A stretch of 64,000 bases of DNA from DASZQL01 sp964391865 (GTDB taxonomy: Bacteria > Planctomycetota > Phycisphaerae > Phycisphaerales > UBA1924). Shown here in pieces: positions 25,801 through 33,968 of the stretch; position 1 is the stretch's first letter, and each line of letters opens with the position of its first letter. Below the pieces are notes generated by a model. It did no database searches and was not told where the DNA came from. It was given only the letters and a program-made list of their open reading frames with translations. The stretch lies in the NCBI GenBank assembly GCA_964391865.1, contig CAYMNQ010000003.1, positions 62,001 through 126,000 of the forward strand, read 5' to 3'. Position numbers and translations under genes: made by a program.

Positions 25801-25825
25801 CCCGCGCCGCTCGGCGCGGGTTTTT
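25801..25825 (+). terminator. Intrinsic terminator after gdhA
   Basis: Stem CCCGCGCCG / CGGCGCGGG (25801-25809, 25812-25820), two-base loop, TTTTT at 25821-25825. Confidence 0.9.
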
Positions 25826-25875
25826 CATTGCACCGGCGATGAGACTTCGGGGAGAATGATGACGGATTCCACACC

Positions 25876-26436
25876 ATGCCCCCCGAACTGCCGCCCCATC
25901 TTGAGAAGGAACGAGCCGCCGTCGAAGCGATGATCCATTCGGCATTCGCCGGCGTGACGCGCGAGGGCGGGGTGTCGTGGAGTGAGTCCGTTGCGATCGA
26001 TGATTACAAGTCCCCGAGTGTCCGCGCGAAGGCGCGTGCCTCTGACACAGACCCGTGCTGGGAATGGCTCGTCGACGATCCGGGTTGGACGCCGGAAGTC
26101 GGCATCGGCGGCTTCAATTTCCTCGACGCGATCGGATTCCGCTACTACATCCCGGCTGCGATGCTGTGGTGCATGAAGACCGGCCAAGCCTCTCGTATCG
26201 CCTTCGCGCTCACAAAGAGTGAAGGCATCGATGAATCCTACTACCGAGAGAAGTGGGCGCTCATCTCAGCTGAGCAGGGGCGTTGCATCGCCCGGTTTCT
26301 GCGATTCATGGAAGCGTGGGCCCGTGCGTTCGGCGACAAGGTTTGGGCCGAGAGTTGGCGTCGCGCGCTGAAGGTGCATTGGGGCAAGTTCGACTCCGAC
26401 AGCGCTTCGCCCAGCGCACCGCCTTCCGTAGACTGA
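25876..26436 (+). CDS. DUF6714-like protein
   Basis: 186 aa. The central segment GGFNFLDAIGFRYYIPAAML (residues about 78-97) has the F-x-F-L-D-x-x-G-F-R-Y/F-Y-x-P-A motif that I associate with the DUF6714 family; a helical C-terminal half follows with WALISAEQGRCIARFLRFM. No signal peptide or membrane segment. Function unknown. It ends four bases before the dprA start and is probably co-transcribed with it. The family assignment is from memory and moderately sure. Confidence 0.75.
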   Translation: MPPELPPHLEKERAAVEAMIHSAFAGVTREGGVSWSESVAIDDYKSPSVRAKARASDTDPCWEWLVDDPGWTPEVGIGGFNFLDAIGFRYYIPAAMLWCMKTGQASRIAFALTKSEGIDESYYREKWALISAEQGRCIARFLRFMEAWARAFGDKVWAESWRRALKVHWGKFDSDSASPSAPPSVD

Positions 26437-26440
26437 CGCC

Positions 26441-27700
26441 ATGCCCCCTCCAACTTCCGGGCCAACGCACGCGCTCCTCCGCCTCACGCTCCTCCCCGGC
26501 GTCGGCCCGATCATCGGCCGCCGAATCATCTCCCACTTCGGCTCCGCCCAGGCGTTCTTCGACGGCGTGACGAGCACCGCCGCAGGCCCGTCCGCGTCCG
26601 CCCGCGCGCTCGAGTCAATCCACGGCATCGGCGACATGAAGGCCCGCGCCATCCACGCCGCCATCCCCGACTCGGCGCGCCAGCTCGATGAGGAGCTCGC
26701 GCGTGCCGTGCAGCTTGGCGTGAAGTTCCTCGCGCTGGGCGATGCGCATTACCCACCGCTGCTCGCCGAGATTCCTGATGCGCCGCTCGTGCTCAGCGTG
26801 CTTGGCGAGCCCGCGTCGCTCTCGCGCGGCTACCACGTCGGCATCGTCGGCTCGCGCTCGGCGACGCACTACGGCATCGAGACCACCGAGCGATTCTCCG
26901 CCGCCCTCTCACAGGCCGGGTTGACGATCGTCTCGGGCGGCGCGCGAGGCGTGGACACCGCCGCCCACCGCGCCGCGCTGCGCGTGAAGGGCTGCACCAT
27001 CGCCGTCCTCGGCTGCGGGCTGGCGCACCGCTACCCGCCCGAGAATCTCGAACTCTTCGACCAGATCATCAGCAGCGGCGGGGCGCTCGTCAGCGAACTG
27101 CCCCTGAACACCAGCCCCGCGCCGGAGAATTTCCCGGCGCGCAACCGCATCATCAGCGGGCTGTCGCTGGGCGTGCTGGTGGTCGAAGCGCCGAAGCAGT
27201 CCGGCGCACTGATCACCGCGCGCGTCGCCGCGGAGGAGCAGGGGCGCGAGGTGATGGCGATTCCGGGGAGGATCGACTCGAAAGCGTCGGAGGGGTGCCT
27301 CGAACTCATCAAGTCGGGCGGCGCGGCCCTCATCACATCGCCCGCCGATGTCATCCACGCGCTCGAAAGCCAGGCCCGCCACCAGTTCGAAGGTACGCAC
27401 GCGGCCCGTTTCTCCCAGCCGATTGACGAACCCAGCACGCCAGCCGGCGCGCGCGCGGACCTGTTCAGCTCCGTACCCACACGCCGCGCGAGCACTGAAC
27501 AGACGCCGAGCATCGCCGCGGCGTCGCTGAGCGAATCACAGCGCTCAGTGCTCGCGAGTTTGAACGAGCCGAAGTCGATCGACGAACTCGCGCGCGACAC
27601 GGGGCTGGCGATGCCGACAATCCAGAGCGACGTGACAATCCTCGAACTCCGCAAGCTCATCGCGCGCGAAGGCTCGAAGTTTGCCGCGCGCGCGAAGTAG
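26441..27700 (+). CDS. dprA: DNA processing protein DprA (Smf)
   Basis: 419 aa. Protects incoming single-stranded DNA and loads RecA during natural transformation. An N-terminal helix-hairpin-helix-like region (LTLLPGVGPIIGRRII; IHGIGDMKARAIH) precedes the Rossmann-like domain with VGIVGSRSATHYG (about 128-140), IVSGGARGVDTAAHRAAL, VLGCGLAHRYPPEN and FPARNRIISGLSLGVLVVEA. The C-terminal winged-helix (DML1-like) domain is present from about residue 360 (SESQRSVLASLNEPKSIDEL). Start ATG 26441. Same strand as and four bases after the DUF6714-like gene. A terminator-like hairpin follows. Confidence 0.95.
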   Translation: MPPPTSGPTHALLRLTLLPGVGPIIGRRIISHFGSAQAFFDGVTSTAAGPSASARALESIHGIGDMKARAIHAAIPDSARQLDEELARAVQLGVKFLALGDAHYPPLLAEIPDAPLVLSVLGEPASLSRGYHVGIVGSRSATHYGIETTERFSAALSQAGLTIVSGGARGVDTAAHRAALRVKGCTIAVLGCGLAHRYPPENLELFDQIISSGGALVSELPLNTSPAPENFPARNRIISGLSLGVLVVEAPKQSGALITARVAAEEQGREVMAIPGRIDSKASEGCLELIKSGGAALITSPADVIHALESQARHQFEGTHAARFSQPIDEPSTPAGARADLFSSVPTRRASTEQTPSIAAASLSESQRSVLASLNEPKSIDELARDTGLAMPTIQSDVTILELRKLIAREGSKFAARAK

Positions 27701-27861
27701 CACTCGTGCCACTCGCGCGAGCGTTGTGATCGATCGCGCACACCTGCTGACGGGTGCGGTTGGCGGTCCAACCGGCACCGGCCAGACCCATAAAATCTAC
27801 CCAATGTGACATCGTCACATCCCCTTCTGTCGGGGATATTGACCGAGAAAACCCGCGCCAG

Positions 27862-27882
27862 AACCGCTCCAAAGCGGTTTTT
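27862..27882 (+). terminator. Intrinsic terminator
   Basis: Stem AACCGCT / AGCGGTT with loop CCAA, running into TTTT; 160 bp downstream of dprA. Confidence 0.6.
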
Positions 27883-27939
27883 GTAAGGTAAACCGAAAAT
27901 TCTCCAAATTCGGCTTGCCGTGAGGCTAATGATTGGCTA

Positions 27940-27958
27940 CCGTATACCTCACATACGG
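27940..27958. promoter_or_regulatory. Inverted repeat CCGTAT-N7-ATACGG, candidate LexA-type operator
   Basis: Perfect 6-bp arms separated by seven bases, in the AT-rich stretch before the lexA neighbourhood. A weak TTGCCG-N17-TACCGT promoter would place the left arm over its -10 element. The distance to the next possible start codon (28161) is about 200 bp, so its target is uncertain. Confidence 0.35.
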
Positions 27959-28160
27959 CGTGTATTTCTCGTCGTGTGAGATTCGATCGCGGTGATGTGG
28001 AGGTGTCGGCATCGGAGTTTGTCGTCATCCTCGGCATCGGTGGGAATCCCGTTCAGTCCGGTCGCAAGCGGAGGTCTTCAGATCGGCACATGCAGCGAAG
28101 CACTCGCGCGCCCGGCGGATCGATCGCCGTCCGAACAACGGCTGTTTCAAAGAGAAGACC

Positions 28161-28922
28161 ATGAACGACGCCCTCAACTCCATCCTCCGTCTGGGTCCCG
28201 GCGGCGATTTCGCGCGCGACTACGTGCCGAGCGGTGGGTCGCTCCGTGTTGTGCTCGCGAACGCTTCCGTCGGTGGCGAGCATTCGGCGTCGACATCCTC
28301 TGATCAGGACTCTCCCCAGCAGTATCCCTGGGTCGCGGCGCGGGACGTTGATCTCTACGAATCTCACGCCGCTCGTGCCGCACGGTCCGCGATGTCGGCA
28401 GTATCCGCGGTGGTCATCGAAGTATCCGTCGCGGCGCGGCGTGCGGCCCGGTGGCTCGCCGCTTCGCAGTGGTTCGAGTCGCAGCGTGCCGCACTGGCGA
28501 GCGCGATCGGCGCGGTCCGCGCCCTTGTCGTTCCCGATGCCGCACTCGCGGGGTCGATCACTTCGTCCCGTTCCGCTGGCTCGCCCGTGATGCCGGGTCA
28601 GCAAGCGAAGTCGTCCAAGTCATCAGGCGTCGGCCGAGCCGGAGGGTCCGGCCGAACCGCCGATCGTGTGTCCCCCGTTGCCCTCCTATCAACCCCCCCG
28701 TTGGAAAGGTTGGTTTCGCATGAATCTCACCCCGAAGCAGCTCAAGATCCTTCAGCTCATCCGCGACAGCCGCGTGCGGCACGGCTATTCCCCGACCATG
28801 CAGGAGCTCGCCGACGAGCTGAGCGTGAGCAAGGTCACGGTCTTCGAGCACGTCGAAGCGCTCATCAAGAAGGGCGCCCTGGTGCGCGAGCCGAACAAGG
28901 CTCGCTCTTTGTCGATCGCTGA
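28161..28922 (+). CDS. Hypothetical ORF upstream of and overlapping lexA
   Basis: ATG 28161 follows AGAGAAG. For about the first 150 codons (MNDALNSILRLGPGGDFARD start) third positions are strongly G/C, as expected for real coding sequence here, with an Ala/Arg-rich helical region near residues 70-120. From about 28610 this bias fades, and the frame then overlaps lexA by 203 bp, which is unlikely for a real C-terminus. Either the true protein ends early through a frameshift or sequence error, or only the 5' part is genuine. No similarity recognised. Its position just upstream of lexA suggests a DNA-damage-related role, but that is inference. Confidence 0.4.
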   Translation: MNDALNSILRLGPGGDFARDYVPSGGSLRVVLANASVGGEHSASTSSDQDSPQQYPWVAARDVDLYESHAARAARSAMSAVSAVVIEVSVAARRAARWLAASQWFESQRAALASAIGAVRALVVPDAALAGSITSSRSAGSPVMPGQQAKSSKSSGVGRAGGSGRTADRVSPVALLSTPPLERLVSHESHPEAAQDPSAHPRQPRAARLFPDHAGARRRAEREQGHGLRARRSAHQEGRPGARAEQGSLFVDR

Positions 28923-29331
28923 GGGGATCGCGCTGCCCGATGAAGAGCGCCCGATGCGCTTCCCGCTGGTGGGCAAGATCGCCGCGGGCTATCCCATCGA
29001 GAAGTTCGCCGACACCGACGAGCTCGACATCAACGAGCTCTTCGGCCCCAAGGCCAACCAGCCCGGCACCTTCGCCCTCCGCGTCGACGGCGATTCCATG
29101 AAGGACGAAGGGATCCTCGACGGCGACTACGTGCTCATCGAACGCCGCGAGTCCGCCCGCAACGGCGACCGCGTGGTGGCGCTCCTGCCCAACGGCGAGA
29201 CCACTCTCAAGACGTACTTCCGTGAAGCGGATCACATCCGCCTACAGCCGGCGAATCCCGCCTTTGAGCCGATCCGCGTGAAGGACTGCAAGATCCAGGG
29301 CATCGTGATGGGCGTGATGCGCCGGTATTGA
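28720..29331 (+). CDS. lexA: LexA repressor
   Basis: 203 aa. SOS-response repressor that self-cleaves when stimulated by RecA filaments. ATG 28720 follows GGAAAGG. Winged-helix DNA-binding domain at 1-65 (LTPKQLKILQLIRD; recognition helix region YSPTMQELADELSVSKVTVF). The Ala-Gly cleavage bond is at A89-G90 (KIAAGYPIE). The catalytic serine is S126 in DGDSMKDEGI and the lysine K164 in ETTLKTYF. All residues needed for self-cleavage are present. No recA, umuDC or imuAB genes are adjacent. The recognition helix reads VSKVTVFEHVEAL, so the operator may differ from those of E. coli or Bacillus. Confidence 0.95.
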   Translation: MNLTPKQLKILQLIRDSRVRHGYSPTMQELADELSVSKVTVFEHVEALIKKGALVREPNKARSLSIAEGIALPDEERPMRFPLVGKIAAGYPIEKFADTDELDINELFGPKANQPGTFALRVDGDSMKDEGILDGDYVLIERRESARNGDRVVALLPNGETTLKTYFREADHIRLQPANPAFEPIRVKDCKIQGIVMGVMRRY

Positions 29332-29866
29332 ACTAAGAGGCCAGCGATCGGTGCAAGCGGGGTCTCGCCGCGCGCGTGCTGAAGTCATTCAGGGGGTGGG
29401 GTCAGTGAGCACGACGCTTGCGCGGCGGGGATTCACGTGCGCTTTCGATCGTTCGCGCGCTCGGGAAGGCGCTGTCGCAATCTCGCGTTTCGAGATGTGC
29501 AAGCGCGACAACTGCCCGCGGGCGCATGTTCACGACCCGCGCGTTCGCTTCCTGCGTGGTGCTGGTGCCCAGCGAATCGGCTCGCTGGGGGCGATCCTGC
29601 GCGGGTGGATTTTTGAATGATGCCTCAGGAATCGTGTCCGGGCACGTCCAATCTTGGGACATGTCGGACTCGCCCCGCGCTTCGGCGTGTGGCATGTTGT
29701 GGTCGGTGAGATCAGAGCGCGGTGAGTGCGCGAGGACCGAACCGATCCTGAATCAATTGTCAACGATCACTGAGGACCGGATGGAGAGCTGACTCTCTCC
29801 CGGATCGGTATCACCCCGCGCGGTCGGCTTCGAGCGGTGTTCCCCACGCAAGGAAAGGAGCAGCTC
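29332..29866. other. Intergenic region, 535 bp, no gene seen
   Basis: Several short open frames exist on both strands but none has a ribosome binding site together with coding-like base use. No hairpin repeat of the A or B families is present. The stretch 29837-29866 contains the AAGGAG ribosome binding site of the next gene. Confidence 0.5.
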
Positions 29867-30373
29867 ATGAGCGACACGATGATCGGCTGGGTGCTTCTGG
29901 CGATGCTTGTTCTGGTGGTCGTGTTATTCATCCTCGCCGGCGGGATTGCGCTCGGGGCGAGAGATCACGCGGCCCGCCGGCGCGGCGCGGTTCGCGATTT
30001 CGATCGCTCTGCGGACGTCGCGCACTTCCCCTGGTTCTTGTGGTGGTCGGACTCGTCGATGTTCGCAAGGTCATCGAACGAGGCGGTAACCCCGCGCCTG
30101 GCCGGGAGCGAGGACTACTCATCGGAGCGCGCCGGCGACTACTCATCGGGGCGTGACGGCGGCCGCACCACTGACCACACTTCGGACCAACCACCTCCCG
30201 GCGCGCTCGCGCCCGATCCTTTCTCACTCAGCTCGGGATTCGGAACACACGAGACGGCAGGCGGCGCAGCCGGGTTCGACAATGGGTTCGACGCGGGCGG
30301 TGGGACAGGTGGATCGTTCGACTCGGGCGTCGGAGGGTTCGATGCCGGCGCGTGTGACTCGGGTAGTTCGTGA
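29867..30373 (+). CDS. Single-pass membrane protein with Gly/Ser/Asp-rich tail
   Basis: 168 aa from ATG 29867, six bases after AAGGAG. One transmembrane helix at about residues 5-27 (MIGWVLLAMLVLVVVLFIL), a basic stretch (RDHAARRRGAVRDFDR), a W-rich motif (HFPWFLWWSD), and then a low-complexity tail: EDYSSERAGDYSSGRDGG, ending in repeated GGFD/GGSFDSG units and CDSGSS. Such tails occur in planctomycete membrane proteins linked to TPM or TIGR04222 domains. Function unknown. It precedes another Gly-rich membrane protein on the same strand, 141 bp away. Confidence 0.75.
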   Translation: MSDTMIGWVLLAMLVLVVVLFILAGGIALGARDHAARRRGAVRDFDRSADVAHFPWFLWWSDSSMFARSSNEAVTPRLAGSEDYSSERAGDYSSGRDGGRTTDHTSDQPPPGALAPDPFSLSSGFGTHETAGGAAGFDNGFDAGGGTGGSFDSGVGGFDAGACDSGSS

Positions 30374-30514
30374 GCCGTACTCTGAACGGGATCAACGGGT
30401 GATGTGAACTCGCGACCACTCGCAAGACGGGTCGCGGATTGGGCGGATGCTCTCTGCGGTATCGGTGCGCGATCGTCGCGCAGTCATCGATAGTCAATCA
30501 CGAAGGAGGAGCCC

Positions 30515-31468
30515 ATGGATCAGACTCTCTGGACGGAATCTCAGCGTGCGTTGTGGTCGAGGATCGAAGCGATGAACATCGACGCGCCGGGCGAGCCGCG
30601 CGGGGCGACGCTTGACTCGAGCGCGCGAGGCGCCTCCGGCGCACGCGTGGCGCTCTCGTTCACGCGCCGGCTCGCGCGGGAGAACGGCTGGTCGCACGGG
30701 TTCGCGCAGCGCGTCGAGCGCGAGTACCGGCGGTTTCTCTTCCTTGCGATGGAGGCGGGGCACCCGGTCACGCCCTCGGAGGAGGTCGATCAGGCGTGGC
30801 ACTTGCACCTCGCGTACACGCGCTCGTACTGGGAGGATTTGTGCGTGAACGTATTGCCGCGGGCGCTGCACCACGGGCCCACGAAGGGCGGCGCGGCGGA
30901 GGACGCGAAGTTCCATGACTGGTACGCACGCACGGTTGAGAGCTACCGGCGGCTGTTCGGCGACGAGCCGCCGGCGGACATCTGGCCGGCGGCACCGGAG
31001 CGTTTCGGCGATGCGGTGCACTACCGGCGCGTGAACACGCGCACGCATCTGGTGATGCCGAAGCGGGCGCTGGGCGTCGCCGGCGCGGTGCTCGGCGGCG
31101 GCGCACTGCTGGCGGCGATGGGCGGCTGCGGCGTGATGCTCGCGCAGGGCTCCGTGAGCACGACGGGCAAGGGGCTGCTCATCTTCGCCGGCGTGGTCGG
31201 GCTGCTGCTGATCGTGATCGTGCTCGCCGCGGTGTTGCGCGGCGCGGGCGCCGCTGCACGACGAACCGATGCGCACGCCAACGCGAACTCCGGCGGCTGT
31301 TCATCCGGCGCATCGTTCGGCGGCGCGGGGTGCGGTTCATCGCACTCGAAGGGAGATGAAGGAGTCAACGCGGGTGGTGATGGCTCTGGCGCGGATTCGG
31401 GTTCATCCGGCTGCGGCTCGTCGGGCTGCTCGGGGGGCGGGTGCGGGGGAGGTGGTTGCGGATCGTGA
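30515..31468 (+). CDS. GRDP/DUF1399-like membrane protein with Cys/Gly-rich C-terminus
   Basis: 317 aa; AAGGAGGAG lies just before ATG 30515. The soluble N-terminal part contains the motif EEVDQAWHLHLAYTRSYWED (residues about 88-107); V-D-x-x-W-H-x-H-x-x-x-T-x-x-Y is the hallmark of glycine-rich-domain-containing (DUF1399-type) proteins. Two hydrophobic helices follow near 187-210 and 220-245. The tail is a Ser/Gly region with repeated Cys, including SSGCGSSGCSGGGCGGGGC. The His/Trp motif could bind metal. Function unknown; the overall arrangement is like TIGR04222-type membrane proteins. Confidence 0.75.
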   Translation: MDQTLWTESQRALWSRIEAMNIDAPGEPRGATLDSSARGASGARVALSFTRRLARENGWSHGFAQRVEREYRRFLFLAMEAGHPVTPSEEVDQAWHLHLAYTRSYWEDLCVNVLPRALHHGPTKGGAAEDAKFHDWYARTVESYRRLFGDEPPADIWPAAPERFGDAVHYRRVNTRTHLVMPKRALGVAGAVLGGGALLAAMGGCGVMLAQGSVSTTGKGLLIFAGVVGLLLIVIVLAAVLRGAGAAARRTDAHANANSGGCSSGASFGGAGCGSSHSKGDEGVNAGGDGSGADSGSSGCGSSGCSGGGCGGGGCGS

Positions 31469-31736
31469 GCGCGGCGTGCATCGTCACCCGTGATCTGTCA
31501 CGGCGCGTGCGGCCGCGTCGTGACGGTTTCTTGTATGAATCCCTGCTTCACATCACGCGGGTTGGTCGGACGTGCGCGTAGAATTTTTCGCCCGCTTCGC
31601 GGGCCGGAACGGCACCGCGCGACAACAAGCAATGTTCCGTATAAGCGCGCGACAATGGGCGGCCGGACGTATAGTCTTACGCATCGCGCGGCTTTGATTT
31701 CAGCCTATCAGCAGCGCGCCCCTCGAAAGGACCAAC

Positions 31737-32804
31737 ATGAACCGCAATTCACACATCGTTCTGTCCGGCATCGCGGCGCTCGGGATGGTGTTGAGCTCGG
31801 CAGCGTCACATTCTGAAGCGTGCAGCCGCGCGGTGTATTTCGGGAAAGACGGTCAGGTCGTCACCGGGCGCAGCATGGACTGGGCCGAGGACATGCAGAC
31901 GAATCTGTGGGTCTTCCCGCGCGGCATGGCGCGCGACGGCGCCACCGGCGCAGGGACGCTGAAGTGGACCAGCACCCACGGCAGCGTCATCGCGTCGGTC
32001 TACGAGGGCGGCACGTCCGACGGCATGAACGAGAAGGGGCTGATGATCAATCTGCTCTACCTCGCGGAGGCGCAGTACCCGCCCGAGGCGTCGAGTGACT
32101 CGCGCCCGACCATCGCGATCAGCGCGTGGTCGCAATACATCCTCGACCAGTTCGCGACCGTCGATGAAGCGGTGAAGGAACTTCGCAAGGACGCCATCCG
32201 GCCCGTCGCGATCACGGTGCCGAACGGGGCGTCGGGGACGGTGCACCTCTCGCTTTCGGACCCCACGGGCGACTCGGCGATCATCGAGTACGTCGGCGGC
32301 AAGCTCGTGATCCATCACGGGCGGCAGTACCAGGTGATGACCAACTCGCCCACGTTTGACCAGCAGCTCGCGCTGAACGAGTACTGGAAGCAGATCGGCG
32401 GCACGGTGATGCTGCCGGGGACGAACCGGGCGGCGGACCGCTTCGCGCGGGCGTCGTTCTACATCAACGCGGCGGAGCAGACGAGCGACCCGCGCGGCGC
32501 GGTCGCCGCGACGCTGAGCGTGATCCGCAACGTCAGCGTGCCGCGCGGCATCAACACGCCCAACCAGCCCAACATCGCGTCAACCCTGTGGCGCACGGCG
32601 GCGGACCACAAGAACCTCGTCTACTACTACGAGAACACCGCCAGCCCCGGCATCATGTGGGTGCGATTGAAGCAGATCGATTTCTCGCCGACCAGCGGCA
32701 CGCGCAAGCTGGCGACGTCGGAGAATCTTGATCTGGTGGGCGATCAGACGGCGAATTTCACGCCGGCGGAGCCGTTCAAGTTTTTGACGCCGGGGTCGCA
32801 TTGA
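31737..32804 (+). CDS. Choloylglycine-hydrolase/penicillin V acylase family amidase
   Basis: 355 aa. AAAGGA precedes ATG 31737. Signal peptide to about residue 28 (MNRNSHIVLSGIAALGMVLS...SHSEA) leaves Cys29 (EACSR) as the N-terminal nucleophile. Arg45 and Asp48 (GRSMDW) lie 16 and 19 residues after Cys29, the same spacing as Cys2/Arg18/Asp21 in bile salt hydrolases. Later conserved Asn/Arg positions appear in VMTNSPTFDQQL and NRAADRFARASFY. It should hydrolyse linear amides such as N-acyl amino acids, N-acyl homoserine lactones or penicillin V in the periplasm; the choice cannot be made. It is exported, unlike Gram-positive bile salt hydrolases. Single gene. Confidence 0.9.
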   Translation: MNRNSHIVLSGIAALGMVLSSAASHSEACSRAVYFGKDGQVVTGRSMDWAEDMQTNLWVFPRGMARDGATGAGTLKWTSTHGSVIASVYEGGTSDGMNEKGLMINLLYLAEAQYPPEASSDSRPTIAISAWSQYILDQFATVDEAVKELRKDAIRPVAITVPNGASGTVHLSLSDPTGDSAIIEYVGGKLVIHHGRQYQVMTNSPTFDQQLALNEYWKQIGGTVMLPGTNRAADRFARASFYINAAEQTSDPRGAVAATLSVIRNVSVPRGINTPNQPNIASTLWRTAADHKNLVYYYENTASPGIMWVRLKQIDFSPTSGTRKLATSENLDLVGDQTANFTPAEPFKFLTPGSH

Positions 32805-32833
32805 GCGGATTCACTTCAAGCAGCTCGGAGTCA

Positions 32834-32925
32834 GCCACAGATCACCCAGCTCAGCCCAGTTCAAAGCAAGATGATTCATGAGTCAAGCGGCGAGGTGGCG
32901 CGGCATCATCTGGGTCATCTGTGGC
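32834..32925. repeat. Inverted repeat, arms 16 bp
   Basis: GCCACAGATCACCCAG (32834-32849) pairs with CTGGGTCATCTGTGGC (32910-32925) with one mismatch, with a 60-bp centre. It sits between convergent genes. The word CCACAGAT recurs in the D-family element (GCCACAGACAGGCACAGA, 10555). Confidence 0.65.
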
Positions 32926-32969
32926 CGGTCCTTTGCCGTATCGGGCCGCGACTCCTGAGCAACAACAGA

Positions 32970-33593
32970 TCAAGGATCGTCGGAGTCGTGCTTTACTGGT
33001 GAGTCCTCTGTCATCGGCCTAGGACTCGGCGGGCTCACACCGTCGGTTCTCGGAGGTTCGTGTGCGCTGAGGCGCCACGCCGCGCCGCACTCCGGGCAGA
33101 TCGTGCAGCCGTCGGAGGCGTGAGGGAGACCTTCGAGTGATTGTGCGCACGAGGGGCAGAACCCTTCGCGCTGGATGCTCGCGGCGATCAGGTCCGTGCT
33201 GATGTCGAGATCGGAGAAGTCCTGAAGCCCGAGCGCCAGTCGCCAGGTGTGCGTGCAAAACAACGCGCCGACACACGCGGCTATCGCTATCGCGATCGGG
33301 GCGGCGCCAACGAGGATGAGGGTGACGCACAGCCACAGGAACCCCGCGGTGACGGCGGTCGCGGTCAGTGTCCACGCAATTTTCGCGATGAGCGAACTGG
33401 GGTACATCTGCAGGCGGACCCGGTGGATCACGCGCCCAAGAACGGGCTGCGGCAAAGAGTGGCGCTTGAAGCGCCAGCCGAGCGAGTAGGGCAGCCGGAG
33501 TATCGCGACGCGCCGGCCGCGCGCGTCGTCCACCGACCGGTCGAAGAGTGAGGGCTGATTGGTCGGCCCCGGGCCGTGATGCATGCGGCTCAC
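32970..33593 (-). CDS. Membrane protein with internal planctomycete zinc ribbon
   Basis: 207 aa if GTG 33593 is used; ATG 33584 (residue 4) is also possible. Two hydrophobic helices at about residues 70-92 and 95-112 are preceded by a basic N-terminal region. The ribbon, CPSCAQSLEGLPHASDGCTI followed by CPECGAAW, has the same CxxC...LP...CPECG plan as the 11526, 49456, 51389 and 54195 genes. The C-terminal tail is Pro/Ser-rich. No function suggested. The nearest gene upstream on the other strand is the RicT-like gene. Confidence 0.75.
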   Translation of the reverse strand: MSRMHHGPGPTNQPSLFDRSVDDARGRRVAILRLPYSLGWRFKRHSLPQPVLGRVIHRVRLQMYPSSLIAKIAWTLTATAVTAGFLWLCVTLILVGAAPIAIAIAACVGALFCTHTWRLALGLQDFSDLDISTDLIAASIQREGFCPSCAQSLEGLPHASDGCTICPECGAAWRLSAHEPPRTDGVSPPSPRPMTEDSPVKHDSDDP

Positions 33594-33752
33594 GCAGAGT
33601 ATTCGCCGAGTGATCGGCAGATGTTCCGTGTTCGGCTATAGTACGACTGTTCATTCCGCGTTCGGACCCGTTCGCTGTGCCGGCCCGGCGGGCGGGGCAT
33701 ACAAAACGTTCGAGGCTGGTGACAATCAGGGATTGGATTTGGAGGTTGGATT

Positions 33753-33831
33753 GTGCCACCGACGACGGCTTTGCGTCGTCGGTGCGGTGTGCGCGAGAAC
33801 ACCGACGACGCCGAGCCGTCGTCGGTGGCGC
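33753..33831. repeat. A-family two-hairpin quasi-palindrome (79 bp)
   Basis: Ends GTGCC (33753) and GGCGC (decayed GGCAC, 33827-33831). Both hairpins have the same stem CACCGACGACG / CGTCGTCGGTG (33757-33784 and 33800-33827) with loops GCTTTG and CCGAGC. A pyrimidine-rich tract (CTTCTTC, TTCCGCC words) follows at 33850-33945 and belongs to the C family in reverse orientation. Confidence 0.9.
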
Positions 33832-33968
33832 GGCGAGTGCCGTTGAGCCTTTGCATCTCTGCTCTTTCTTCGTCCTTCTTCTTTGTCTTCTTCTCGCTTC
33901 CGCCTTCCGCACTTCCGGCCTTCCGCCTTTCTCTTCTGACTGTCGCGTGATCGCGGAGCTGAACTTCG

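Noticed and set aside
28053..28604. 183-aa minus-strand ORF opposite the gene upstream of lexA
   Set aside because: Arg/Gly-rich antisense translation; the plus-strand frame has the expected third-position GC bias.
29351..29792. Short ORFs between lexA and the Gly-rich membrane protein
   Set aside because: Overlapping candidates on both strands lack ribosome binding sites and coding-like codon use.
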